Shown: one piece after another, positions 33,790-45,399 of the stretch
Layout: the number at the start of each line of letters is the position of its first letter
Numbering within the stretch: position 1 is the first letter of the stretch
Assembly (NCBI GenBank): GCA_010015655.1
Contig: ML976694.1
Span: 538,105 to 602,104, forward strand
Length of the DNA stretch: 64,000 nucleotides
From: Bimuria novae-zelandiae CBS 107.79
Taxonomy: Eukaryota > Ascomycota > Dothideomycetes > Pleosporales > Didymosphaeriaceae
Direction: 5' to 3'
Translations under genes and position numbers: made by a program
Notes under the pieces: model-generated
Database searches by the model: none
The model's input: the letters and a program-made list of their open reading frames with translations, nothing else
What the model was told of the DNA's origin: nothing

Positions 33790-33990
33790 GTGTATGTAAC
33801 AGGAACAATCGCTCGTCGACACGATAACCCTTGGCCAGTCAAGACAGGATTCGAGATCATCCGAAAACCGACATTCATCCGTATCGGACCAATTTCGGAT
33901 CTATCAGACCGATGGGGAACTACGAATCCGATTCGGACCTATTTCGGATCCATCAGACCGACGGTCAACCTATGGCAGTTATGTGCTAGC
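33790..33990. other. GC-richer island with a 32-bp repeat inside gypsy pol
   Basis: About 200 bp of normal-composition DNA inside AT-rich gypsy sequence. It contains two near-identical 32-bp segments at 33884-33915 and 33933-33964 (core ATTTCGGATCYATCAGACCG). No coding function or clear ends recognised; likely a small unrelated insertion. Confidence 0.5.
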
Positions 33991-34857
33991 TAGCCATCTG
34001 GGAAGAGGTGTATTTAGAGGAGCTTAAGGCCTTTGTAGTTTAGTACCTTTTCCGTATCCTTTTGTACCAGGCCTATAGGCACTTAATTTATTCGAGGCTA
34101 CATTCTTATATACACACTCCTATATGCCTCTGCTAAGAGATACGCTAACATTAATCCTTTAAGTAACCTGCGCCGATATAGTGTATAATATAAAAGTTAA
34201 ACTCTACTATCTATTTAGACTATCTAGCCTATTTTTAATTAAGCTTTTTAGTTGTTGTAAAGCGCGTAAGATTAAGGTAATTAGAGAATACCTTTATCTA
34301 GTACTTAGCTCCCTTAAGCTGCAGTCTTTATTACTTAAAATAATTAATAATTACTATTAATTCCTTATTATAGATTTTATAATTAAGCTCTGCTCCTAAA
34401 AGCTTCCTTATATAATAAAAGACTAGTCTCTATTTCTTATTATTACATTCTTATAGTAGTATAGCCCTTAAAGTATAATCTAACGCGTTAGTATAGATGC
34501 GATATTACTATTCTAGGTTATATATTTATAGTAGGGGTGCCGTTACGAATAGGCGCTTTAGCCATCTAAACGTCTTCTCCTCTAGTTCCTGTAGAGGTCG
34601 CCATTTTCCTTTTTTAGTAAGCTCTGTCAGCAGAGCGATAACCTTAGAGTAGTTCCTAATAAACTTATAATAGAAGTTAATAAAACTTAAAAAGGATTAA
34701 ATATCCTTTACTAATTCTAGTAGTAGCTATTCTTTTATTATTATAATTTTTTTCGGGTCTATTTTAACACCTTTTTAGGATATTATAAATCCTAGGTCTT
34801 CTATCTTAGTAACATGGAATTCACACTTTTTAGGGTGTAAGAGTAACGTGTTTTATA

Positions 34858-36736
34858 AGCGAGCGGCCCATACAAGCGAGCGGCCCACCCCACCAACTTT
34901 TTATACCTTTACAGCAACCTATCTTAACAACACAATAAGATAATAGTATATAATTACTATACTAGATTAAATAGTATCTATAATATTGTTCTTGCATATT
35001 CGCATGTTATGACTAGTCTTCTTGCAGCGGCTGCAGCGTGTTAAAGCCTGCCGATTAGCACCTAATCGCGCCTTATCTTAACGTATTTCTACCTCTATCT
35101 GCTGCTTAACATCCTTTTAAGTAATAATCTTCTCTACTTCTGCCTTTGTTAAGGTACCCTGCCTCTAGATCCGCTTCTTTTTGCGCTATTTACGCGTTAT
35201 AGTGGCCTTATTAGCCTTCTTAAGCCTCGCGATCCGATCGCGCATAAGCGTACTTTTGTTAGCTATTACCTTAGCGCCCTTTTTAAGCTAATTAAGCGCT
35301 ATAATAATAAAAGTAGGTAATAAGCTCTTATGCCTTTAAATCCTATTATAAATTAATATTAATTAAGCCTCTAGCTCGCGCGCGTTACTTAGTGTTTTAG
35401 CTTCTTAAAGGGTAACCTCTAGTAGAGGCGGCGTTAGCGTACGAAGCTTGACATTAAGCTTTAATATCACCGCCTCTAGGTTATATAGGACTAGGCTAGC
35501 GCCTTAAAAGCTTGCGCAGATATTTTCCTTTATAATTAACTACTTATAGGCTGCGTAGAAGGCTAGTAGGAACTCTAGCTTTATAATATAGTTAATATAG
35601 TCGCGCATTAGGCTCTCGATCTAGTAGCTATACGCGCGCTTTAACGGCGAAAAGTAGTTAACATTAAGTAGCTATAGGAGGTGCGACAAATATAGTAGTA
35701 TATAAAGAGTATAGATATTGTTCTCCTTACAGAGCTCTTAAAATTTAAGCGAGTTATAGCTTTTATAGCTGTTAAGTATAAGTAGCTAGCGCGCGCCTAC
35801 CCTATACTTTACTATATACTTAATAAAGTACCTTAGCTACTCTACTCTAAGCTTATTAGTAGTCTAACTATTATTACTAACAGCGAAAGCCTAGTCGCGC
35901 GGTATATTATTGTCTTAGTACTAGGTAGGGAGGTGATACTAGCTAGCGAAGATAATAAAGGGTAGGATTACCTAGCTAGTAGCGCTAATTCCATGGATTG
36001 CTGTAGTCTACCCACGATTACCTAGCTAGATAGCCTTTAGCCTGCCGCGTCTCTCTAAGCCTGTAATAATAAGCTAAGATAATATCTTGCCCATTATAAA
36101 ACTAGTCTAGTCGAAGTTGTAGGTATTCTTGTTATAGATACTATAGGTAGCCTTTATGCGCGCTATAAGCTTAAACTAAGCTCTAATAGCATCTAGATCC
36201 TCACATAGAGCTCTCTACTAATTATATAGTTAATTAAATCGTGTAGTAAGATAATTTATTTACTTAACAAAGTTGCGTGGCTACTACTTGCTAACCTGTC
36301 TAGCGCCTCGCTTAGCGAGCAGCTTATCCGCCATATCTTGCATAGCACTTAGCGTGGGCGGAAATCCTCGCGAATCTAGGTTAAGTATATGCCTAATAAT
36401 CACCTCCTCTTCTATCTTAGTAAGCTTTTTTAATTTAGGCTAGTAATTACGTCGCGCAGCAATTCTAGCGCGTTAGCGTTAGAGCGTTATTTAGGGGATA
36501 GTAAATGTGTGTGCTACACCCCTTATAGACTAAATTTAGTTTTAATTAATAGCTAAGATTGCAAGGTGTATATCAGCCTCAGCAGAGGCTAGTTAGGCCT
36601 GAATTAGGGGCGTCATAGTAGGTAGAAGTTTATGTGCTGCAAAAAGTTAGTGGGGTGGGCCGCTCGCTTGTATGGGCCGCTCGCTTGTATGGGCCGCTCG
36701 CTTGTATGGGCCGCTCGCTTGTATGGGCCGCTCGCT
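34858..36736 (-). mobile_element. Pogo-type element, second subfamily, with iterated TIR
   Basis: Ends begin AGCGAGCGGCCCATACA (34858) and its reverse complement (to 36736), flanked by TA. The 17-nt unit GGGCCGCTCGCTTGTAT occurs about twice at the left end and about five times at the right. The - strand carries a decayed pogo transposase. Near 36300-36360 are matches to the CENP-B/DDE region (SAMQDMADKLLAKRG), and near 36080 a YNF-x-x-TSFIMGKI block corresponds to the first catalytic Asp region. Stops throughout. It is inserted in the gypsy RT/RNase H region. Confidence 0.78.
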
Positions 36737-39700
36737 TATAATACATGTTAATTAATACTTTTATAGCTTTTATAATACTTTATAAACATGTTTTTTATAC
36801 TCTTCTAAGGTTCTATTTAAATATAGTAGTATATTATTAAGGTACGCCGTGCAGAACACATCTAAGTATTTATATAATACTTAATTTATTAGTTCCTAGA
36901 AGGTTGCTAGGGCGTTTATTAGTCCTATTAGTATAACTATATACTTAAAGAGGCCATATCGCGTGCAAAAAGCTATTTTCTACTTATAATTCTTTATAAT
37001 TTAAATCCTATAGAATCTATTCTAGACGTTAAATTTTATAAACTACTTAGCTCCTTAGAGTCGATCTATAAGCTCTATTATTAATAGTAATAGGTAGTAT
37101 TTTTTATAGTTACGGCGTTTAGTTATTTATAATCTATACAGAGTCGCAGTCTGCTATCCTCTTTACGAATAAAGAGTATAGAGAAGGCTATAGGGCTCTA
37201 ACTAGGCTACTATTTCTCTAAGCGTAGGTTCTTTTATATTAGCTTTTTTAACTCTTTTTCTTATTTATAGGTAAGGGGCCTTAGGTGCTCTAGCTATAGC
37301 TTAGCTCTCTTTACTAGTAATATCTCGTAATCCTACTCCTTGTGTTTAAGTAGAATAGTTTTATTATATTCCTTAAATAAATCTTCAAATTCCTTATATT
37401 CTTCTAGTAGATCTAGGTTATTAGGGACTATTTAGGCTTCCTAGACCTATATATAGTGCACCTATCCTAAGTACTACATTAAGATCCTGTCTATATTATA
37501 AACTAATATTTCTTATATTATAGATAGTTAGTTCTTCTTTCTTATCTAAGGTTCCTAGAGAGTTTCCTTTCGCTAGGGCTTGTCTTAAGCTATTCTTAGC
37601 GTATTTTTAGGTAGAATTATTCTTTTATACTAATTTATCTCTAGATTATGCTACTTTAGCTATTTATATCTAATAATAGCTTTAATATCTTCTATCTCTG
37701 CGATAGTGAAAACATGTTAGCTCTCTAGACCTTCTATATTAACTTATACTAGCGCCGTCTTAAGGCGCAGCTAACTATTACTATATCTTTATAATTAGGT
37801 CCTATTTAAGAGTCCTATTTATAGCGGTATTCTCTTATTATAATGTAGCATATTATACCTCTTAACTATCTACGGGCGATTAAATATACGTCTACTCTTA
37901 AGTTAATAAGTGCTATAACACGATGCCTGTGCACTATAATATTCTTAATTAAGCGTTTTTTAACTTAGTAATTGTCTATTTAATAAGCTATAATAATTAC
38001 ACTGTTACTAGTATGGCTTATTACTCAGTAATAATCTAGTTTTTTAAATCCTTTAACTAACTTTCTATAGATTTTTAGATCTAATCCTTAACTTATGCTA
38101 GTTTTAAGATTTCCTAAATCTTATACTATTTATATTACTATTAATATAGTGCATAGGTCTTTTTAATCCTATTAGATTTATATACTCCTAGTAACCTATG
38201 TTGTATATAACCTAGAGTAAGGCATTCGTGCTAAGCTAACGCACTATGTCTTAGGTAGCTTTTAAAGAAAGCTGCCTCTTCCTATAGGCTTAGGTGTATA
38301 AAGCACTATAGGTAACACTAGTTTTATAAGATTAATATATAATCCGCGTCTTTTCCTAGCTATATATTCCCTATTATTATGTCAAGGTCTTAAAGGTCTA
38401 GGCCCCAGAGGAACTAGCCTATCTTAAACTTCTACTATTAGTAAAGCTTATAGTTATTATTAAAGTATTAGTGCTAGCTATTCTACTTATAGTGCTTAGT
38501 CTAGTATATAAGGTAGTACTTATAGTAGTTATTAGGTACGTTACATTAACCTTTCTTTAGTTAATAATAATTTAAGTTTCTTAAAAAGCATATAGTTTTG
38601 GCTTAAGACTTAAAGTGCTATTAATATCTATTACGCGTATATTACTACCACTTAGCGCGTTTATATTATTCTAGTGTTATAACCTAGCGCAGGTAATGCT
38701 CTAGGAGGCCCTATAGGTTCTTAGTAAGCTAATAGGCGTCCCACGCATATAGTTCTTAGATAACTACTTTTATTTTATATTAAGGTAGACAGTGTAGCTT
38801 GCTACTACATATCTAATAGGCGTCTTTTACTAAATAACTAAAGATATTATATTCTTATAAGACCTTTTACTCCTTTACCTACTTAGCTAGTAGTTTAGGG
38901 ATTTCTTATATAAGGTCTATTTCCTCGTTTCCTACTAGGGTAAGGGTGGCTATTACTACGCGTAAGAGGCTAGTTATGCTAGCTTTAGTCTTTATTTTTA
39001 AGTAGTCCTATGCGAAGTGGCCTTGTTCTCTATACTAAAAGTAGGTCTTATTCTTAAATCTTCGCTCTAATTCCTCCTGTGAGATACCGTCCTTACCCTA
39101 GTAGTCTTTTTTTAGCTTATATAGCTACTTTCTTTTGCTATTTTTCTTTTTATACTATTAGGCTTTATTAGTTATAATAATGTCTCCGTCCTTATCCCTT
39201 GTTATAAGTCGGGTGCTAGTTTCTTTCCTAGTAAGCAGTTAGGTGCTATATTGTTTTTTTATCTTTTACTTGTACAGGCGATTATCTACTTTAATAGTAT
39301 TATTTATAGGCTCCTCTAGATCGTCTACTTATCTTTAGTAAATTAGTTTATCCTTAACTATTTCTTTTAGCCTATTATAGTAGGCGATTATAAGTAGGAC
39401 TTCTTCCTATTTATTAAGTTCTGCTATAATTTATTTAAATTTTAAAATATAAAGGACTACTAATCTTTCTTATTACAGGCGTTAGAGACGTATTTTAGCT
39501 TTATATTTTTTTATTAATTATTTTAAATATTCCTTTTATAGCTTTATAAAAAGACTCTTAGTTCTTAAAAGCGTCCTTAGTGGCGTCTGAATTATAATTC
39601 TTAAGTTTGCTATACTTAAGGAAGTTATTAATTATTAGTTTAGCCTATATAGCTACCTTATCCTATATATTTATATAGGTAACTAGGATTTTATCTTGTT

Positions 39701-39983
39701 CTGTCTTAAATCTCCCTAAGTTATAGCGGATAAATAGTTCTATTTGCGTTAGGAACGTTCCTGGGTAGCTTTTACTAGTATAAGGTTTAGGCTTAGGAAC
39801 CTTGAGTTAATACTTTATATCTTTTTACTTACTTTTTTTTTTACTTATCTTATTAATAATTTCTTAAAACTAGGCTATTTAAGCTACTTATTTAGTAACT
39901 AGCTTTCTTAGCATCTTCGCTTTATACGCCTAGGCTAAGGTAGTTAAACTAGGTCCTACTATTATACTATATAGTAGTTAAAG

Positions 39984-40412
39984 TGTTATAAGGCGCTTAC
40001 ACCTTGTTTTAATCTAAGTTAAAGTAGTAAAGTATTATAGTACTTTATAAATTATTTAATAATATATGTTAATACGATACTTAGCGCGTACTAGATAATT
40101 TAATTTTGTAATAAATAAGATAACTATTAATTTATATAGGAGAACGTACTCGCACAAAGGATATGTAAGTTAACTACAAGGAGTATATAATAGGAAACTA
40201 TCCTGTGTACATATATACCTTGCTTGCTTAGTTGCTTAATACTACTAATTAACTAAGTAGTTACGTGCCTTACTTAGTTACTTAGTACTACTAATCTACT
40301 AAGTAGTTACGTAATCCCAGGGCTAGCTCCTTAGCGTACTTGTTAATCCATTCCTTGGCCGCCTGTCCTCATAAGCGCCCATCCCTCGTTATCCTGTTTC
40401 TGGTTCGTAACA
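39984..40412 (-). repeat. 5' LTR of the 16.3-kb gypsy
   Basis: 429 bp, TGTTATAAGG...TTCGTAACA on the + strand. Followed by AAATA, the right copy of the target duplication. Less decayed than its partner at 24141. Confidence 0.8.
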
Positions 40413-40417
40413 AAATA

Positions 40418-42200
40418 CACTATTATTATATATTAGGAAATAGTGTAAGAATTAGAAGGCTAAAGTTTATTAGCTTATCAAATTAGCTACTAGGAAGATT
40501 ACTATAAGCGTTAATATTTAAATATCTACTAATTATTTTAGCTTCTCAGGGGTAGTTGCTTACTTTATTAATGCTTACTATAATTATTAAGACCTCTTAA
40601 TAGGTTTTTATAACTTTCTTAGTAATTATATAGCTAGTGCTTAGGCTTTAGTAATACTTAACATTATGCGAGAGTATAATTTTAAGTTAAACTTTAACTA
40701 TCTTATAAGGGATTACGCTATAAATAATAATAAGAAACTTATTAAATACCTTAATAAGCGGTTTACTACTTTTTACTTTAGTGCTTAGCATTGCATCCGC
40801 TACGCAGGTTATATTATTAATCTTATTATTAAAGTAATATTATATAGTAGAGGAGTCTTAAAATTTAAAAAAGAGCTTATCTAAGTAGCTCCTATTAATT
40901 AATTTAAACTATACTAAAACTATAGCGTTATTAGTAAGCTTTATAACTTTATAAGAGCTATTTACGCCTTATATAAACGTCGCGAGTTATTTTATTTAGT
41001 TTTTAGTAATCTTAGTAATAAGGACCCTACATAGAAGTTTATTAAGCTTTAGTTACTCTAGGATAATAGGGTATGCTAGCACTTAGTCTACCTTATACTT
41101 CTCTATTATAGTAAGCTACGTAAGCTAATTAAAGCCTTCTAACGTAAATATTAATAAACTATTAAGTATAATAATAAGTTTATTGCTAATAATAATAGTA
41201 ATAGTTTTTATTATAATCCTATACTTAACGCTCTCTCCGATAACAATTAGCTTGAGGTTAGCAATTTTATTACCTTTTTAAAGGTGCCCTACGACCTCTG
41301 TAAAGCACTTAAAGGTAGTAATAGTGTATTAGGCTTTAGCTTATTATAGTAAACTATATTTAATCTTTAAGTCTTATAGCAGCACTATAACGCTACGGCT
41401 AATAAGTTTAATAATAATAATAAGAGCTACTTTAAATTAGCTATTAATTATAGCCTAGCGAAGAATAATACCTACTAAGAGAAGTTAGTTATAAAACTAA
41501 CTCTAAGCTTCTATGCTATTACTATAGCTCTCTACCTTAGGCTTCGCCTTAACTAGTTTAAATCTCACTAGCGTAATTACTAAGATTAGTAGCAAAAGGC
41601 TAATAATTCTTTTTATAATACGTTTAGAGAGTATCTTGCTGCTAAAGCAGTATTAGATAAAACGTAAAATAAGAAGTAACTTTAAAGACGTAAGATACTC
41701 GCTAGCTACGCTAATAATTTACTTATAGCTATTATAGAGGTTAATTAAGAGTACCTTTACAGTAACTATAGCTATAAACAGCACAAACGTAGCTCTTAAT
41801 TATATAAATATATTAATAATATTAACAAGGACCTAAATAAGACAAAGCCTATTAGGAGTTAATAGCTAAATTATAGCTTTAGTGGCCAAAAATTGGCCAT
41901 AGCAAGTACCCTGTACTTTTTAAAATAGCTATTAATTTCTTTTCTATCCTAAGTACTAGCTATAAGTGTGAGCGCTGCTTTAGTATAGCTAGCTATACTA
42001 TTACTAATAATTAAAATAGCCTATTAGTATTAACTACTAAGGCTATTTAACTATAGAAGAACTAGCTTAAGAACTATATAGTTAAGTATTCTCTTATTAA
42101 ACGTAGTGCTTAAATTAAGCAAAAGAATAAAGAGTAAACAATAGTAAAAGTAGCTTCCTTAAAGTTTAATTTACTCTAATTTATACGCTAAACTACTTAT
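40418..42200 (+). pseudogene. hAT transposase C-terminal two thirds (decayed)
   Basis: Read through its many stops, the + strand matches the hAT core: FLGVVAYFIN-like strand near 40545-40570 (here FSGVVAYFINAYYNY), a DYAINNNKKLIKYL block near 40705-40750, HCIRYAGYIINLI near 40790-40820, and the C-terminal dimerisation region near 41905-42080 (AINFFSILSTSYKCERCFS). Stops are mainly TAG/TAA. This is the transposase of the element that split the NLR gene. Its 5' part lies left of the gypsy insertion (22903-24135). Confidence 0.72.
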
Positions 42201-42349
42201 AGTAATTTACTATTATAGTGCGGCTTATTATACGTAATTCTGCCTATTTTAAGTGATCGATCGATAACAACACCAAAAATCGAGCAATAAGTAACGAATA
42301 TAAGCCTCACGATAGCGTACTATCGACCGTTGCAAGCGCTGATCCTCGG

Positions 42350-44831
42350 TTTAAGCAACGACGAACACATCAACAATAACGAGAACGCCGAATACAATAT
42401 CCAATTCCTCCATGGTTCCCGCATCTTTGTGTTTATTGGCTGCGGTGTTAATGGATTGGCGGATCCGCATTTCACGTCTTTCTTTGCCTGGGTTAGACGG
42501 ATCTTGCCCCACAGCACGGTCCCAGCATATATAATCTCACGAAAGTGTGAGGTTTCCAGGTTTCAGGAGAAGCTTGATGAAAGTTCCAATGTTCGCTGTG
42601 ACGTCGAGAAGAGTGTTGAGACAATCGTTGTTTTTGATTGAGAAGCTACTCTATGGAGCTATATACTGTGGATCACGTGGGTCACGTGCACGGGCTGCAC
42701 GTACGCGGGTGGCCCAAGCTTCATGTCCTAAACCGTCACATTCGCTATATCTCTTATGGCGAGCGTCATGAGCACCTCCTCGCTTTCCTTCAAAAGCTTC
42801 GCCAAGACATAACTAAACCCGGCAATGTCCCAAGTTCGATTCATGCCATTCTTCCCCATCTCCTTCCCTCACATCCGTTCGGACGCACAAAGCAGGTTGA
42901 CAGTATTGTTCGAGCTCTTCTCAAACCCGAGCATGTTTCACTCCTCGGCCCCACTGGTGTTGTCATGTCAACCGTGAGCCTTGCGGTTCTCTACGATCCT
43001 CAGATCGCTGAGAAATACTGCGCACGCCGCTACTTTATTTCCTGCGAATCTGCCCAGTCTATTAATAGTCTCATCACAGCCGTCGCTGCCAAACTGAGGG
43101 TTCAGAGCGGGGAAGGGCGGCACAATCTCCGTGACAGCGTCGAACGTTTTCTAGCTCAGGATTGCGCCGTCCTTGTTCTTGATAACCTTAAAACCACCTT
43201 AGAGGAAGACGTGGAGAATTTGGAAGAGTTTCTTTGTGGCTTGTCCAAAATAAAATCCTTGCTACTTATGGTAACTATCCGCGGGAATGAGTCGCCAATG
43301 CTTCCTAACTGCGCGGAGTTTCTTATTCACCCGCTAGACGAGGATTCCTCGAAGGAAATTTTCCTTGAAATCGCCCCTCAGCATAAGGACGATCCAAAGC
43401 ACACGGAACTGGTCTCTCTGATGGGCGGCCTACCGCTCGCTGTCAAGCTGATAGCCTGGCGCGCTAAACACCAGCAGAGCCTAAGTGCTCTCGTTCAACA
43501 ATGGAATGAGAGTTCTACAGCCATGCTTCGGCGTGCAACCCCAAGCCGCTTAACCTGCCTCAATCACTCGATCGAGCTATCCTACAATAGCCGCCGCATC
43601 ACGCCAGACGCGCGCAGACTTCTGGCAACCCTTGCTTTGCTTCCCGAAGGCTTGCCCATCAACGACATTTCCAGAATCTTGCCGTTTACGACTGAAGATG
43701 ATGCTCTTGCGCGAGTGTTTCACACTTCTCTTGGGTTCACTCAAAGTGAACGCATCCGGCTCCTTCTCCCTGTTCGCGCTTTCATGTTAGGCATATTAGG
43801 AAAACAGAAGCGTACTCCACTCGAAGAAGACGACCCCTCCAGTCACTTCGGGATTATGTCTTTCTAACTGCAGCCAAAGCCAGAGAGGTTGGGAGCCCTA
43901 ATGGTGCTGCAGTTGTCAGGCTTCTCACGGCGGAGATCGGCAACCTCAACACTATCATCAAGCATATACTCAATTATTCCGACCTCCTGAAGCAATGCGC
44001 TATTCGTGCGGCCTTTCACTTGACGGGCCTCTGGCGCTTGACCGGTCTGGGCGATATATCTTTGATCCGTAAGGCCACTGAGAGCCATATCTTGTTATCA
44101 AGGCTTGGCCGCCGAAGCTCATGTGGTTTTAGGGGAAATTATGTCCACCGCAGCGACTTCTAAAGAACAATACACAGAGGCGTTACCTCTCTACGAGAAT
44201 ACACAGAAGCGTCGTGCCGACTCCTCTCCCGCCTCGGAGATCTCGCTTTAAGGGTTCGCAAAGTCGAGGAAGCTGAGTCTAAGTATTCTGAGGCTAAAAC
44301 GCTCTACGAGGGTCTCAAAGATCTGCAAGGGCAAGCAAACTGTTTTCACCGCCTTGGCGACATTTACAAGAAGTGCGAAGATGACCAACGTGCTTGGGAG
44401 AACTACGAAACGGCGAACGGTCTCTACCAAAAAGCTGGGGATAAGCTGGGACAAGCAAATTGCCAGCTATGTTTTGGTGATTTTCTGCGGGACGAAGGCA
44501 AGGTCGATTGCGCTTTGCGCTATTATACCATCGCTAACAGTCTTTATGATGACGTGGGAAGCACTTTTGGAATAGCCGACTGTGTCAAGAGATTCGGTGA
44601 TATTACCACCGGCGAGGAGGCCTGTCAACATTACCAGAAAGCTCTGAGCCTGTACCAGCGGGTTCACGCCCTTCGCGGTGAAGCCAACTGTTTGCAGCGC
44701 CTCGGTGACATCTACTCTAAGATATGCAATACGGAAAAGGCGAGAGAGAAATACAATGATGCTATCATAATCTTTGAGGAACTCGGGGACAACGAATGGG
44801 TCGAAATTACCAAGCTCAAACGGCGGCGGCT

Positions 44832-44865
<34 letters not shown>

Positions 44866-44866
44866 T

Positions 44867-44868
<2 letters not shown>
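42350..44868 (+). pseudogene. NB-ARC-like NTPase and TPR part of the SIR2 NLR
   Basis: Resumes in frame after the hAT target duplication: LSNDEHINNNENAEYN, then RIFVFIGCG and GLADPHFTSFFAW (end of SIR2_2). A frame change between about 42600 and 42660 is an intron or indel. The next part has IRYISYGERHEHLLAFL, a P-loop position reading LLGPTGVVMSTVSLAVL (GK of Walker A replaced by VM), Walker B CAVLVLDNL, and the NB-ARC GLPL signature MGGLPLAVKLIA, then a winged-helix-like segment (LLATLALLPEGLP). The frame shifts near 43840 and again at about 44095 and 44200. TPR-type repeats follow (NCFHRLGDIYKK, NCQLCFGDFL, NCLQRLGDIYSK), ending in a Gln tract and TAA at 44866-44868. NLRs of this plan sense non-self and trigger cell death. 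This allele looks non-functional unless the shifts are assembly errors. Confidence 0.8.
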
Positions 44869-44897
<29 letters not shown>

Positions 44898-44945
44898 ACA
44901 GCAACAGTAGCAACAACTGCAACAGCTGCAACAGCTGCAACAACT
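44833..44945 (+). repeat. CAG/CAA trinucleotide (poly-Gln) tract
   Basis: About 113 bp of CAG/CAA repeats at the 3' end of the TPR region, broken by TAA at 44866 and TAG at 44908 and shading into CAACTG units. The minus-strand Cys-rich ORF here is only the complement of the repeat. Confidence 0.85.
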
Positions 44946-45214
44946 GCGACAGCATAGCCGGCCTGGCATTAACCTAGGGGAGTAATTGGCGGTGGAAGGA
45001 GGCCAAAGAACTGGACGCGCAAGTGATGGAGAAGAGAAAGAGGGTGTTTAGGGAGAGGCGCATCCAGACACGCTGACTAGCATGAACAATCTGTAAAGGC
45101 GGGGCTATATTACTATTACTTGAAACCTTAAATAAATGGTGTATGGAGAACTCAGAGATTGAACTTTAAAGCGATTTTCTTTTGTGGGTCACGAATGGAT
45201 GCAATTTGGAATGG

Positions 45215-45397
45215 AATGTTGCCACCATAGGCAAGGAGGGTGGTTGACCAGTTTCGGCCACACTTTTTGCAGCGAACAGTTTGTGCTTGCCAGAAGTCAA
45301 AGACTGCGTCACAAGGTACAGCAGGATAGCAAGGCTTTAGTTATTAATGTGGCTAATAAGTGTGGCTAGCGCAAGCAATAGTTTAGACAGTTTCTAT
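45215..45397. repeat. Right arm of the inverted repeat flanking the NLR
   Basis: 183 bp matching the reverse complement of the left arm (17532-17575 plus 19637-19778). It lies about 350 bp after the TPR stop codon. The outer end is TTTCTAT at 45391-45397. Both arms keep the peptide LRHKVQQDSKALVINVAN open in the outward direction, though no gene is recognised. Confidence 0.75.
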
Positions 45398-45399
45398 AA

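Larger units (their letters stand above)
24141..40412 (-). mobile_element. 16.3-kb Ty3/gypsy element (with nested insertions), - strand
   Basis: LTRs of about 430 bp lie at 39984-40412 (TGTTATAAGG...GGTTCGTAACA) and 24141-24570 plus 26502. A 5-bp duplication AAATA flanks the element at 24136-24140 and 40413-40417. A polypurine tract on the - strand next to the left LTR (26503-26525) shows the element reads right to left. Degraded - strand coding: gag zinc-knuckle segment near 39003-39050 (EQGHFA), reverse transcriptase near 36800-36990 (FCTRYGLFKYIVI, LINALATF), then RNase H and integrase further left. Many RIP-type stops. Nested inside: mini-LTR 24571-26496, pogo 26661-31795, pogo-B 34858-36736 and a small island near 33.8 kb. 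Confidence 0.82.
20958..42341 (+). mobile_element. 21.4-kb hAT composite inserted in the NLR gene
   Basis: Terminal inverted repeats are perfect over 17 bp: CAGCGCTTGCAACGGTC at 20958 and its reverse complement ending at 42341. An 8-bp target duplication ATCCTCGG lies at 20950-20957 and 42342-42349. GATCGATCGATAG-like subterminal repeats are present at both ends. The hAT itself is represented by 20958-21173, 22903-24135 and 40418-42341; everything between is nested insertions. The TIR starts CAGCGCT like that of the hAT at 7999, suggesting related families. Confidence 0.88.

Noticed and set aside
36640..36740. CRISPR-like array
   Set aside because: The 17-nt units are contiguous, without spacers, and form the end of a pogo element in eukaryotic DNA.
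44712..44969. Minus-strand ORF rich in Cys
   Set aside because: It is the complement of the CAG/CAA repeat tract and has no independent coding signal.
17532..45397. A Starship-type giant element carrying the NLR
   Set aside because: No DUF3435 tyrosine-recombinase captain gene is visible, and the unit without nested TEs is only about 4.4 kb.
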